From positions 4,858,195 through 4,922,194 of the forward strand of contig CM031861.1 in the NCBI GenBank assembly GCA_018697195.1: a stretch of 64,000 bases of DNA, given 5' to 3'. The notes below the pieces were generated by a model that was given only the letters and a program-made list of their open reading frames with translations, ran no database searches and was not told where the DNA came from. The first letter of the stretch is position 1, and the number at the start of each line of letters is the position of its first letter. Positions 12,890 through 24,135 of the stretch are shown one piece after another. Source of the DNA: Certhia americana (Eukaryota > Chordata > Aves > Passeriformes > Certhiidae). The position numbers were made by a program, and so were the translations under genes.

Positions 12890-13790
12890 GAAATATGGGA
12901 GTATCCTGCTGTCAAAGGCCCTTTGTAGAGTGTGATGTTGAGGAACACATTTCGTGCAGGACAGCTGCAGGTTGAGCTCTGGATGCCCCAGGCTGTGAGC
13001 TGCTGACCCATTGCATAACAAAGGGCCCGGGGACCTGTGGCTCCGGGCAGGTGACACTAGCAGGAGCCGGTGGCCCTGTCCCCAGACTTTCCAGCGCTTA
13101 GACAGTGAGGGTTTAAAACCTCAGGGTTCCCTTTTCTCCTCCTCTAGACACCCAGCTCCATCTATCAGTTGCTGTAACACAGTTAAATTACTTTCAGGAG
13201 CCAGACCTCTGAGCCCGTGCTGTGAGAAACCTGGTGCTGAGCTGGAAGGGAACCCCTGTTGTGAGTGTGAAAAACGAGGTTCACTTTCCTGATAGAATTT
13301 TAAAAGTTTAATAAAAGACAATAAGGACAAGGCAATAAATCAAAAAGTTAGATACAGCCGGGTGTCTTGGCAGTGAGCCAACAGCACACACCATCTCAGA
13401 ACACACTTCTTTAAATGCACCGATATGTTGCAAATTCATAGACCCTCATGCATTATTTAAAAACATTCCTTTGAGTTTCCCACCCCCCCACCCCGCCAGT
13501 CCTGTCTCTCTTCAGTTCTCTTAGTTTCAGTCTGTGCAGATCTTCTGATAACAGATGATTGATAAATTCCTTCCCTGGGGTTTGGTATCTGTCAGGTCTT
13601 CTTCATCCAGATAGGATATTGAATGTGAAGAATTTCCTGATTGTCTTTGTCAAGATTGTCCCGATTGTGATTGTCAAGAAAGCACTCTACCTCAAACAGT
13701 TTCTATGCTAACATAACATGCTATAGCTAAAAAAACCCCAAAAAACTAAAACATTAATAGCAGAAATAAAAGAAACTATATTAACACAGC
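12890..13790. other. GC-rich island, probably retroelement-derived
   Basis: About 12900-13270 is conspicuously richer in G+C than the surrounding intron. It includes words such as GGGCCCGGGG and CTCCGGGCAGG, plus CpG sites. It is followed by AAGTTTAATAAAAGACAATAAGG and a 400-bp tail with a C-rich run near 13482-13497. The texture resembles avian LTR or retroelement sequence I have seen in passerine genomes, but I could not find clean TG/CA ends with a target duplication. The alternative is a decayed promoter or 5' exon of ANO3, about 1.4 kb before the first visible exon. Confidence 0.35.
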
Positions 13791-14669
13791 AAAGTTTTCT
13801 AACATTATGCATATAGCATTCGTTTTGATATTTTCAAAAAGCCAACTTTATAATATGTATTTAGAACGTGAGTGTGGGATGTGCAGAAAGAGATTTGCTG
13901 GTCATGACATCCTTCAGGTGGCCAGATTTTTTTTTCCAGTGGCACTTCCTCCTTGGAAGTTCGTGTCTCTCCAAGAGAAATGTTTAGATTACTTAATTAT
14001 TTCTAGGACAGCCAAGAGAGGTAAAATGTATCACTAAGAAACTAAGATTTATGAAAGCATGCTCTAAAGTAAATTGTTCTGTCAAGCAGAGAAATAGTAT
14101 AGTGAAAGAGACTATACTAGCGTACTTTGATTTTGCTCAGTGTGAAATTAGTTTTTGCAAGAATTGTGTGTCAATGCTCTCTATTGAATCAGGAAGTGTA
14201 TAAAAATGAGGTTTTTCATCCATTTAAACTTAGAAAAGCTACTTAATTTCTGTGTCTCTCAGAAGAACCAACTCTTAGGAGACAAATCATTGTCACAGCT
14301 GCTTTGTTCTAACTGACCCTGGAATGTTTGGGGTCTTTTTTGCCAAATTTGTTTGTTGCTCTACAATGTTTTTTCACAAAGGTTACCCAATAGGTAAAAG
14401 GATTGGGAGCATTAATTTATTTCCATAATGGTGAAGGGAAAATTTATGTAGCTTTGAAAGGAAAATACAAGTATTTTAAAGAACGGAATACTATTAGCAT
14501 CTGTATTCTAGTTCATTAGCTTGGTTTTTAATAACTTCAAACCTTATGGCCTGGCATTTCTATTTAGCTGAGGAGTTGCTTAGTGAGTGGATTCATAATT
14601 AGCCATCTTTCTTTGTCTTGGCCTAATATGCTAGAGCTTATTGTGTTATTTTTCTTTTGGCTGTTTCAG

Positions 14670-14882
14670 GTATGAATACAAGCAAGAGCGAGACAGTGAA
14701 AGACCACCCATTAAAACCTTCCAGAAGATCCATGCCATGCCTCGCCCAGAGCCAAACACACCCTCAGAGCCTGAGCAAGCATTCTTCATTTCTGCAGCCA
14801 AATCGTGTGCAGCCACAGCCCCAGCCCCAGCCTTTAAGTGCAGGGACATCAGCAGCTGCAGTGGATGCAGTGTCAGAACGAG
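14670..14882 (+). CDS. ANO3: ANO3 coding exon A (probable exon 2), cytosolic N-terminus
   Basis: Acceptor ctgtttcag and donor gag|gtagga bound a 213-bp exon, entered in phase 1 and left in phase 1. It encodes visible residues 1-71, beginning [20 protein letters not shown] followed by SMPCLAQS. This matches the mammalian ANO3 signature GMN-SKSE...LKPSRRSLPCLAQS. The second half diverges: Ser-rich sequence, then a Q-P repeat ([10 protein letters not shown]), then an Ala-rich stretch. The region is likely disordered. An ATG lies 2 bases into the exon with G at -3, so it could serve as an alternative start if the upstream exon is skipped. The main start is expected upstream, because the exon opens inside a Gly codon. 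The frame is open across both splice sites. Confidence 0.9.
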
Positions 14883-15787
14883 GTAGGAGGTTTTTCTCTG
14901 TCAGGAGTTCCTTCCAGCACTGATAAACTCTGATTTATGTAGATACCTACAGTCAGTTGAAAAAACGTTTTTGCACAAAACACCTACACATACCATATTA
15001 ACAGGTTATTGAGTGAATCTTTATAATGTTTGAAGTGAGTTTTAAACTAATTTTTATTTTTCTCAGTGTGGGAGATTTCATTATTTCATTCTCACTGGAA
15101 ATAAGACAAGAAAGTCTTGCTCATTTATGTTGGAGAAGAGTATGAAGGTTTCTGCAGTCTGTCCTAGATGAGAAAGAAAGAATAAATATTAAGATATTGG
15201 CAAAAAAAGGTCTTTATATATGAACATGTAGGAGGAGATGCTTTCATTCACGAACAGTAGAATCAGGGAAAAGCAGTATAGAAGGAATGAGAACAAACGG
15301 AGAAAATCCCTCCAAATTTTAGTTTGTGTGGAAGAAGGAACTACTTTTATTTTAGGATTTCTAATTTAACAGATACACATGCCTTATCAGAGAAACTAGT
15401 CCAGTTGGAATCCCAATCACTGTGTGTCACCTGTTGCCAGCTATTGCCATCCTTTATTGGCAGATGTTTGTGAACTTTTGTAGAATAAATTAACTCATGT
15501 GGTAGTAGATTTTGATTAGTCTTTCCTTAATGTTGATAGACACTAGGCACTAATTATCGTTCTAGTGAGTTATTTTATTGAGTTAAACTTCTTTCAGGAA
15601 TAGACTGAAAGTCTTCCATTAAAGTGATCTTGCTCTTTTTTCTATTGATAGAAAGTGCTCTTCAAAATTTAATTCCAAAGTTTTTTATTTGTGCTACTGT
15701 CAGCATTAAAAATCATTTTTTACAGTAAATATTTTTTTACATGCAAAATACATGTGAATGCTGATACAGATATTGCATTTATTTCAG
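14883..15787 (+). other. ANO3 intron between exons A and B
   Basis: 905 bp, GT...AG. AT-rich with no repeat or exon recognised. Confidence 0.85.
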
Positions 15788-15859
15788 CTAAAGTGATGGA
15801 GACTTTGGAAAACAACTTGCTTAAGCTGTCGAATACAGAATACGGTGACCCATTTTTAG
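15788..15859 (+). CDS. ANO3: ANO3 coding exon B (poorly conserved N-terminal exon)
   Basis: Acceptor atttcag and donor tag|gtaagt (a strong donor) bound a 72-bp exon, phase 1 in and phase 1 out. It encodes visible residues 72-95, beginning AKVMETLENNLLKLSNTEYG. It joins exactly in frame to both neighbours. Similarity to mammalian ANO3 here is weak: the ENK...LSD...LG spacing is recognisable but most side chains differ. Identification therefore rests on position, phase and splice sites more than on sequence. As a phase-symmetric exon it could be skipped without breaking the frame. Confidence 0.75.
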
Positions 15860-16936
15860 GTAAGTTGTCTGAACTGAAATAATGACAAAATAATTTGTTC
15901 TTTTTTTGATTCTCTGGTTCTTTGATTACGCTTGCAGTATTTAAGTGTGGGAAGGCCATTCTTACCCTGAACTTCCTTTTTTTTAAAGAGGAGACTGACT
16001 GAAGAAATGTGTGCTGTCATAAATTTCCTGGTACTATGTCACCTTTTAGACTAAAAGTAGGGACTAAAGACGGAGAAGTGTCATACATTCAGTGTATCCT
16101 TTCCCCATAACAATCCTTCATAAAACAATCATTTTTAACAATGTACTTGAAATTTCTTTGACGTTATTATTCTTTTTTTTTTCCTGTTTAGTCATGTTAT
16201 TCGCTATTGTAGTGGCTGCAGTTCTACAGTTGGTTTTGGGGTTAGATATTTTGTATATTTGCTTTAGACACATACATATACAAAGTGTTACAATTTGGGA
16301 AACAAACAGAAACAAGTAATGCAGAAAACAGCCATATTTGTACTGATTTGCTATCATTTTGATATTGTAATTAAGTCAGAGTAGTAGGAAAGAAGTTATT
16401 CTTAAAATAATCCCATCCTTGTAACTGCAAATTGAATCTGTAAATACCCACATGGGTAGTAATTTACAAGTTCCAAGATGAAGTATTTTACTTCAGATAA
16501 TAGATGCCATCTATTTTACCCATAAAGCCACAAAGATATTGCTGCACCTTACACAATTACTGTGAAAGAAATATTTTTGCTCACAGTTGATGAAGCATCA
16601 AAGTAAAAATCATGTCTTCATACTGAATGAAAGATATCTGCTTTCAGAAAGCTAGGTCTGCTCATCTCTCACATGATTTTACATTGACTTTTCTTGATGT
16701 CTAAAATATATGATAGATAAGAGGCTTCTCAAGGTTTCCTGAATAGGTAACTACTGGAAATAGTAAAATTTATAATCCTTCAAAGCCAGATAGTCCAAAA
16801 TCATGGCACAGACCAAAAATTTGACATGAAGATTATATAAGAAAACCATGTCTCAGTAAGGCTCCAATTAAAGCTGCTGCACTTCCCTGGTATAATTGGT
16901 TGGCGAGCATGAATACTAGAAGATTATTTTACTGTT

Positions 16937-16986
16937 TTACTGGGGGTTTTTTGGGGGGTTTTTTTTGTTTGGTTTTTTTTTTTTAA
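16937..16986. repeat. G/T homopolymer-rich tract
   Basis: Alternating runs of G5-6 and T6-12 (gggggttttttggggggtttttttt...). Low-complexity sequence. Confidence 0.8.
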
Positions 16987-18450
16987 TATCCTGCTCTATT
17001 TTTCTCTGAATTGCTTACATTCTTATACATACACATTCTTATATTGTTGGGTATTTGTATATGTCGCAGTAATCCTTTCCCATAGTAAATGATGTTGTTT
17101 TTCATTCACATTACTTAGTTTTAACCTTTTAACCTCCTGTATGGAGGACTGAGCAACTGAGGAAAGATAGATTAATTCTTTTCAGTTCAAAATTGTATTA
17201 AACTTCAGTGTAGATGTTTACTCTCTTTTGACTACAGCCATGCTCATGGAAGAAAAAGAAAAAAAATATTTAAATAGTTGCCCTTTACTAACTTGATTAC
17301 TGAATTTGCCCATGTTGAGTCAATCCCAAATCAGATAAGTGAAATCTATGAAGTTATTCTGTATTTACAGAAATGTAACTGATTAGGTTATTCAGTTACA
17401 AGCAAGAAAGAAAACTGTATTTAAAAATAAGTCCCAGAGGTCAGTAGTAAGAATTGTTTTATTTTTATACCAGCATTATCTGTTAGATTCATGAAGAGAA
17501 ATAAGGAACAGTTAAAAGGTGCATGTAACAAAATGGCTTGTGTACCTTCAAAATACAGTTTATTGGTGCTTTAGTATTATGTATATGTGGATGAGAATTT
17601 GTCTCCAGGTTTGAAATTTTCAATTTTATCCTGAATCTGGAGATAGGCAGGGAGGGGAAGTAAAAACTAAACCCAAAAAAGGAATATTGCAGCTTCAACT
17701 TTGATCACCAGATAGGTTAAAACACTTCTGTGGGTAGTCTGGCAGTTTCATGGAGATTGAAAGGTAGGCTCATTAATGGTCATCATCATCTAGTGAACAT
17801 TTTCAAACTGCTCTCCAGAGAGCAAGAAAGAAAGCTGAATTAAGTGAATGTGGTGAATTTTTAATTAGGTAGTGTTGTAGAAATTTAGGCCAAATGGCTT
17901 TATCCTCTTCCTGAATTGTTTGTAGACAAAATTATCTTGTTTGAAGGAGATTAACAGGCATCAAATAAGGGACTTCAGTGGAAAGCTTCTCCTTTATTTC
18001 AGTTTGCTGTAGATGAGGCCATAAATCTGTTGGACAAGTTTAGTTAATAATGTTAATGGATTTATGAACTAAGAAGATAATATACACCTTTGTTAATTAC
18101 ACAGATAAATGGGATCAAGTACATTATGGATATGAGGTTTTTTTTCCTCTTTCAGTTTTAGGTGTTAAGTAGTGGTTTTAATTTGAGGAATAAGTAAATT
18201 TAATCAAAGTGATAGGCATTGAGCTTCTGTAACATAATGTGAACTTTGAGGTTTCAGACTTACTGGAATGCCCCTCTTCCTGACTCACTCATTCCCTTCC
18301 CACCTCTGATGGGAAACACAGAATGTGGAGATTACTGCGTTGAAATAAGAACAAAAGTAACACTCAGGAGCAACTAAAACATCACTAACTAATTTATTCT
18401 TTTTTCAACTCTGTTTTTTTCTCCTAACTTAGATTAGTTATGAAGATTTT

Positions 18451-18497
18451 TGCATAATAACTCATATTTCATATTTGTGCATAATAACTCATATTTC
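18451..18497. repeat. Short direct duplication
   Basis: The 20-base word TGCATAATAACTCATATTTC occurs at 18451-18470 and again at 18478-18497, a 27-bp period. Confidence 0.85.
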
Positions 18498-18542
18498 TTA
18501 GAAGGACATGAAATCCTTCCTAGATGATTAAAAATTTAATTA

Positions 18543-18577
18543 ACATTCAGAATACAGATACCTTGTATTCTGAATGT
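18543..18577. repeat. Perfect 13-bp inverted repeat (hairpin)
   Basis: ACATTCAGAATAC (18543-18555) and its exact reverse complement GTATTCTGAATGT (18565-18577) are separated by 9 bases. No gene or terminator context. Confidence 0.85.
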
Positions 18578-19830
18578 GTCCTGAATCCAATAACTACAAA
18601 GTTTATATATAAAAAACTGTATTTATGTGCCACGCTGCAATAGAGTTAACTGACAAATGAAGAGCTAAACCAAAATTAACAACCCAACAAAGAATCATAA
18701 TAGCTGCATAATAAAAGCTTTTTTTCAGTGTTTGTAAGTCAATTTTGTGATGTTATGATAAATTGAAATGTATAACCTGTGCCATACATACAGTGTTTAC
18801 ATAAAAAGAGGGACTGAAAGATCACAGAAGATATGATTCAGGGAAAACAGGTTCAGTTTCAGCTTCAGCAGAAATGTGATGTTTCCACTCTGCCTTCTAT
18901 AACAATTTTTTGTGACTTGGTGGTCAGTGCCTGCATAAACAAGGGCTGTCACATCTGTTGTGACTGTGTGGTGAGATGGCTGAAAAGCTGCATTAGAACA
19001 GTTTGTCCTATACCCAGAGCTGTCCAGCTCCCATATTAGAGCTGGTTCATGCCTGCAGAGCTGGCAGTATGCATGAAGAAGCTGTGTAATCTATTCAGTG
19101 CTCATTGGAACACAATAAGGATTAATCTTTGGACTTAATATTGCTGTTCAAAATGTTGATGTGCTTTAAACATTTAACCTGTACCAGTTCTGTACACCAT
19201 TTTAGCTCCTCAAAGAGCAATATTATGTGGCTGGCTCCCTTTCTAAAAACTGAGAAATATTCTGTGTAATGGAACCATCTGAAAGTTCATAAGAAATTGT
19301 ACATTAAGAAAAGTCTATGTTTGTCTGTTTTGATAGTTTTTCATATCTAAATATACATACACAGGTAGATGAAAACATTTCTATGTTATCTGTATAATAC
19401 AGTATTTCAGGTGCACAGCAAAATAAAATCCCTCACAATGTCATTTTTCTGGGTGTCTAGTGATGTTTTTCTCCAAGTTATTTGCTTTTTCTAGGATTTA
19501 AATTAGGACAAAAGGGGATTATTTACTTGACCAATAATCTCTTTCTTACTAAGCTTTGCAAAGCCTATCCTTAAATATGTAAAGGGTCAAAGGATTGAGT
19601 AAAGAGTTGTCATATCAAAATTTGTGAAACAGAAACTATTTATGAATATTTATGTTAATTTTCCTTTCCATAATTATGCCACATTTCAATTGAAAAACAT
19701 TTGCTACTGTACACTACTGTGTACATATAAAATACATCGCTGGATTGCATGTTACAGAGAAATCAGGACAAGTGCTTTTTATCCCCTCATAAAATTGAAA
19801 TGCACTCTTGGCCCTTCTGAAAATTATGAT

Positions 19831-19873
19831 AATAAGAAAGATAGCCAAGCAGATAAGAAAGATAGCCAAGCAG
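19831..19873. repeat. 21-bp tandem duplication
   Basis: The word AATAAGAAAGATAGCCAAGCAG is followed directly by ATAAGAAAGATAGCCAAGCAG, two nearly identical 21-base units, then a partial third (ttaagaag). Confidence 0.75.
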
Positions 19874-20938
19874 TTAAGAAGACACAAAAAGAAAGATTCA
19901 AAATGTGGAATTAACTATCTATTTCTAATTAATTTCTATCTATTTCATAACTTCTATTTCTATTTCATTTTTGTGTAAGGGACTTCCAGAAATAAAATTG
20001 TCTTCAATATTTTATCATGTAAGTGACCTTATAGTGCAAATTATTGCCATGCATTAAGTGTTGCCGAATTAGATGCCAAGAAGTGTTGATAGGTTTTTGT
20101 GATGTATGAAGACTGAAGTTATTCATCCTGTCTATGTATAACAAGATAGCAAAACAAAACAACTGCTAGGATGAAGAGATCTGTTATCTGCTTAATTAAT
20201 TAGTGCTTGAATCTTTTTCAAATCACTTTATACTTGACTGTGGATTTCAGGTGACATTATTTAGTTACATGTTCCATTGTTTTAACATATATGGGTGTAT
20301 ATGCTTTAAGTTTGTACTTAATTAAAGTGAAATCTTTGACATACTGAATTGAATACTGAAATTCCCACTGACTTTACTGAGATAAGATTTGGAATCTGCA
20401 TGTAGAATTAGAAGTAGTAGAATTATTATATTATATAATATTAGAACCTGTTTCCCTGATTCAATAACCTTTTTTTTTTTGTCTTATTTTTATAGTATTG
20501 TTAAAAGCTAAACCATTTTGTACAGAAATTTTTTATGACTCAGAGTCATAATATCATATTAATTTTCCCTTCTGTAACGGATTACACAGGAATTAAAAAT
20601 GGTGTACATAATTTTAATTTTTTTTTCATAAAACTTTTTGGGTGACAACAGTTCCAAAAGTTCTCAACCACCATGAGTTTTCATCAACATAATTGAATAA
20701 ATCAAATATATCAGCAAGATGCTGTTAATTTGATAATTTTATACTTATTTAAAAATGCACTATAGCATGCTTTGTATTGTAGCACTGCAAGCACGTAGTC
20801 TTTTAAATGTAAGATTTTATAAAAAGATTGATGTTTAAATCTTTCTTCTGTTAGTAGATACTCTGAAGATTCACACTGGTCTTGTAAAGGGTCATGCGCA
20901 TTCTGTTTGCTTTATTGAGGATATTTTACCTGAGCAGC

Positions 20939-22642
20939 TGTATTGGGTTTGTGTGTGTCTTGGTTTGAATGACAGATGTCTGCTAAGGAAGGCAGGAGCC
21001 TCCCTTTGAATGGAGGATGTAAACCCCCTTGCTCCCAATTATTATAATTCTGAAATTAAGGGGCTCTCAGTCAAAGATATGGGAATAGGAATAACAATTC
21101 TTTATTAGCAGAACTAAAATTAAAATGCAGTAATACAAAAAAAACTAAACCCACTGGCAGAGTCAGGCTACAACTTGACCCCCTGTGGGTCAGGTTGTCG
21201 GTAGCAGTGCCATTCCATGGTGGCTGCAGTCCTCCTGGAGTGACAGATGTGGCTCTGTTGAAGCAATGATCCTGTAGAAAGATGTTGATTTCCTCTGAAG
21301 GTCCAGTGGTGAGAGATGGGCCTGGTCTTCCTCTGAGAATCCAGTGGAAAGGCTGCTTGGTATTCCAACTCCCAGATTTTTATCCAGGTAGGAATCCTTG
21401 GCTCCTCCCCCTGGCTGGAGCATTTCCCAATGGGATGATGTAATTTTATCAGTGATACTCACTGGCCCATGAGCAGAAGATCTCTCCCTGGAGGGAGGAT
21501 GGATTGTGACAGAGATAAAGAAAACTGCCTGCCCCAGCTGGTTTTTAGCAGCTGGGCCATGAATAGAGGGTTACCCTACACCCACCCTCACCCCAGTTCC
21601 AACAGATTGTGACAGAATCCACACTGCTGGGGACAGCCTGCACTGCAGCCACAGACAGTGTGGTAAGTGTTGGGCAGCTGGGTGGGGCTACAGGGGTAGC
21701 TTCTCTGAGAAGCTGCTAGAAGCTTCCCCTGTGTCAGATAGAGACGATGGCAGCTGGCTCCAAGACAGACCTACTGCTTGGAAAGGCTGAACTCATCAGC
21801 GACACTGGAAGTGCCTCTGGAATGATAGATTTAAGAAGGGAGGAAAAAAATATACAAGGGTAACTTCAGATGGACAGAGATTCTCTTTCAACCTGTGGTG
21901 AAGAGCTTGGTGAGGCAGACAGTCCCCCTGGAGCCCATGGAGGTCCAGGGTGGAGCAGAGATGGACCAGCAGCTCATGGAGGATCTGGTGCTGGAGCAGG
22001 TTCCCTGTAGGAAGCCCGTGCTGGGGTAGGCTCATGACAGGAGCTATGGAGAGAGGAGCCCATATTGCAGCATGTTTGCTGGCAGGACTTGTGATCCCAT
22101 GCTAGGGCAGTCTTGTTCTGAGGGACTGCACCCTGTATTAAGGAACCCACAGTGAAGCAGTTCATCAAGGGCTGCAGCTTGTGAGAAGGACTCATGTTGG
22201 AGCAGTTTATGGAGGACAGTTCTCAATGGAGGAACTCCATGCTGGAGCAGGTAAAGACTGTGAGGAGTTCCCCCTTGAGGAGGAAGGAGAAGTACAGTGC
22301 GTGATGAATTGACTGCAACTCCTGTTTCCATCCTCCTGTGCTTCTCCTGCAAGAGGAGATCAAGAACTCAGGAGTAAATTTAAGGCCGGGAAGAGAGGGC
22401 TAGTCGGAAGGTTTAGCTTTATTTATCATTATTCTCCTCAGAACTTCTGGTAATAAATTGAATTTATTTTCCTCAAGGAATGTCTTTTGACCATGACTGT
22501 AATTGGTGAGTGACCTCTCTCTGTCCTTACCTCTACTCAGAAGCCTTTTGTTACATTTTTCCCTTCCCAGTTCTGCTGAGGTGTGGAGTGACAGAGTCTC
22601 TTTGGTGGGTACCTGGCATCCAGCAAGGGTCAATCTACCACA
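20939..22642 (+). mobile_element. Outer solo LTR (about 997 bp), interrupted by a younger LTR
   Basis: The element begins TGTATTGGGTTTGTGTG, is broken at 20955, resumes at 21658 with GTGTGGTAAGTG and ends CTACCACA at 22642. The body has repeated GTGGAGCAG-type words, a TTTAAGAAGGGAGG promoter-proximal stretch near 21830, a plus-strand AATAAA in GGTAATAAATTG near 22451, and an end resembling an avian LTR I remember. The flanks are GCAGC (20934-20938) and GCAGA (22643-22647), a 5-bp target duplication with one mismatch. Minus-strand open frames in it are not genes. Confidence 0.7.
20956..21657 (-). mobile_element. Inner LTR (702 bp) inserted in the outer LTR
   Basis: TG...CA ends (TGTCTTGGTTTG ... 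CCACAGACA) are flanked on both sides by GTGTG (20951-20955 and 21658-21662), an exact 5-bp target duplication. The plus-strand word AATTCTTTATTAG near 21098 reads CTAATAAAGAATT on the minus strand and supplies an AATAAA polyadenylation signal there, so the LTR points left. Its sequence resembles the abundant songbird ERV LTR with cttggtttga...gctaaggaaggcag. It must be younger than the LTR it interrupts. Confidence 0.75.
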
Positions 22643-23077
22643 GCAGACATGGAAAAAAGCATTCTGCACGATGCTCAAAAATAAATATGAGAGTGGTTAA
22701 GAATGAAGGCAAATGTCCTTTTGATATCCTTGTTTGGTTTGAGGACATGGGCACGAACATACTTGAGTTCCATCCTCCATTTGCAGGTCCCCACTGCAGC
22801 AGACTTTTTTCGTTTTTCCACCAAAACTTCCATAGGAAGTTATGCTTCTCCATCTCTCTTTTCCTTTATTCTTTATATTTCTTGAGTTTTTGCACAATCT
22901 CAAAATTTCTAAGATAACTCAAGATCTTCCATTTATTTTAGCATTAGTGTAGGGAGCTTTTTAGCTAGGTGTCTTCCCCAATAGGTCAGACTCCTTGTAA
23001 TTTTGCTTTTTGGTCCTTCAGTAACATGCTCAATAAAAAAGTTGTAAGGGCTTGCAAGTCCACCGGTATATACACAT

Positions 23078-23079
<2 letters not shown>

Positions 23080-23110
<31 letters not shown>
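23080..23110. repeat. (TA)n microsatellite
   Basis: About 15 uninterrupted TA units. Confidence 0.95.
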
Positions 23111-23112
<2 letters not shown>

Positions 23113-23193
23113 TTCCTATCTTTCAGCTGTGCCCAGCAAAACACAGATGAGGTGGCATTGATTAACAGCACCAAAGAAAACAAAATCATACAA

Positions 23194-23352
23194 AGGTTAG
23201 GGTTGTGAAGGACCTCAGTCATGATCTAGTTCCAACTCCCCTGCCATGGGCAGGGACACTTTGCACTAGACCAGGTTGCTAAGACCCCCATCCAACCTGG
23301 CCTTGAACACCTCCAGGGATAGGGAGTCCACAACTCCTCTGGGCTTGGGCAG
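23194..23352 (-). mobile_element. CR1 3' fragment
   Basis: The plus strand reads as the reverse complement of a CR1 3' end. It has words such as agttccaactcccctgccatgg and gggacactttgcactagacc, then aggttgctaagacccccatc and caacctggccttgaacacct. It lacks the terminal ATTCTATG repeats and all RT sequence. Confidence 0.85.
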
Positions 23353-23491
23353 GTGAGTACCAGCTGACATCTACTCAGGACTTATCTTTCTCTCAGTTGG
23401 TGTAAAAAGCCTGAGCATTTACAGCAGTATTAATTGGATTTTTTTTGTTTCCCTTCTTCATGCTAGTTTGAAAGTAAACCTGCAGGAGAAG

Positions 23492-24135
23492 TGATCCCCA
23501 CACAATTACCTTGAGTGGGATTTCAGGTCAGAAATTTATTAGAAAGATTATAAATGCAGTGATAAAGAAAAGCTGGCTTTAACCCACAAATTCAGTACAA
23601 CCCGGCAGTCTGTGAGTCAGGTTAAATGGTAGTTGCAGTCTGATTAAATGGTAGTTGCAGTCCTGTGGAAGTGATGTTGCAGTCTTGTGAAAAGCAGTGA
23701 TCCCGTGGAAGTTCTGGCTCAGTTCTGGCTCCCTGGAGTGTTGTGCTGGTGGTGCCCTGAGTCCCCAGTTATATATGCTCAGGTCCAGGCAGGAATGCTT
23801 AGTGCCTCCTCCAGGGCCATGGGTTTCACAAAGGAATGTGTAATCTTTGAGGTTATTTTTTTTTGAGTCCTTGATAGTCATTGCAGCTGCTTATTCTGCT
23901 GCTGCCATGGAGTCCATTATGGCCCACTAGCACACATGACCTCCTCAGGATGGGTGGGACTGTGCTGCTGCTTGGCCAGTTCGAGTTATCAGGGCTGAGT
24001 CACTAGTGTGAAGAAAAAGAAACACTGCCCTGCCTTGCCCAGTTACCTCTTTACCTGATTTAACATCCAGCTTGTAGCCTGAGGGGTTGGGTAAGCACTG
24101 GGCATCTGCTGTGAAGGTTATATCCTTAACATTTT
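23492..24135 (-). mobile_element. Probable LTR, boundaries uncertain
   Basis: The layout parallels the inner LTR at 20956: a GAAATTTATTAG word (AATAAA on the minus strand), a repeated TGGTAGTTGCAGTC segment, a gctcaggtccaggcaggaat block and a GCCTCCTCCAGGG block in the same order. This suggests a related LTR in the same orientation. The start is placed at TGATCCCC; the end is approximate and no target duplication was found. A 22-base internal tandem duplication (ttaaatggtagttgcagtc type) lies near 23619-23660. Confidence 0.5.

Larger units (their letters stand above)
1..14669 (+). other. Probable ANO3 intron 1 (3' part)
   Basis: No coding exon was recognised. The stretch holds a cluster of GTTTAAAC palindromes near 1.15 kb, a solo LTR near 2.0-2.4 kb, a CR1 pair near 5.1-7.0 kb, a second LTR at 9.4-10.1 kb and a GC-rich island near 12.9-13.3 kb, each listed separately. 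The rest is AT-rich sequence in which I see nothing specific. The first 130 bases are C/T-G rich with repeated GGCT-like words and might be the tail of a repeat. It is called an intron because the exon at 14670 starts inside a codon; it could partly be 5' flank if an unseen alternative first exon exists. Confidence 0.7.

Noticed and set aside
1..14669. ANO3 first coding exon (MVHHSGSIQ-like)
   Set aside because: No ATG-containing exon ending in a phase-1 donor with that peptide was seen. It is probably upstream of the window.
22510..22917. 135-codon plus-strand open frame
   Set aside because: It starts inside the outer LTR and runs into intron; no domain.
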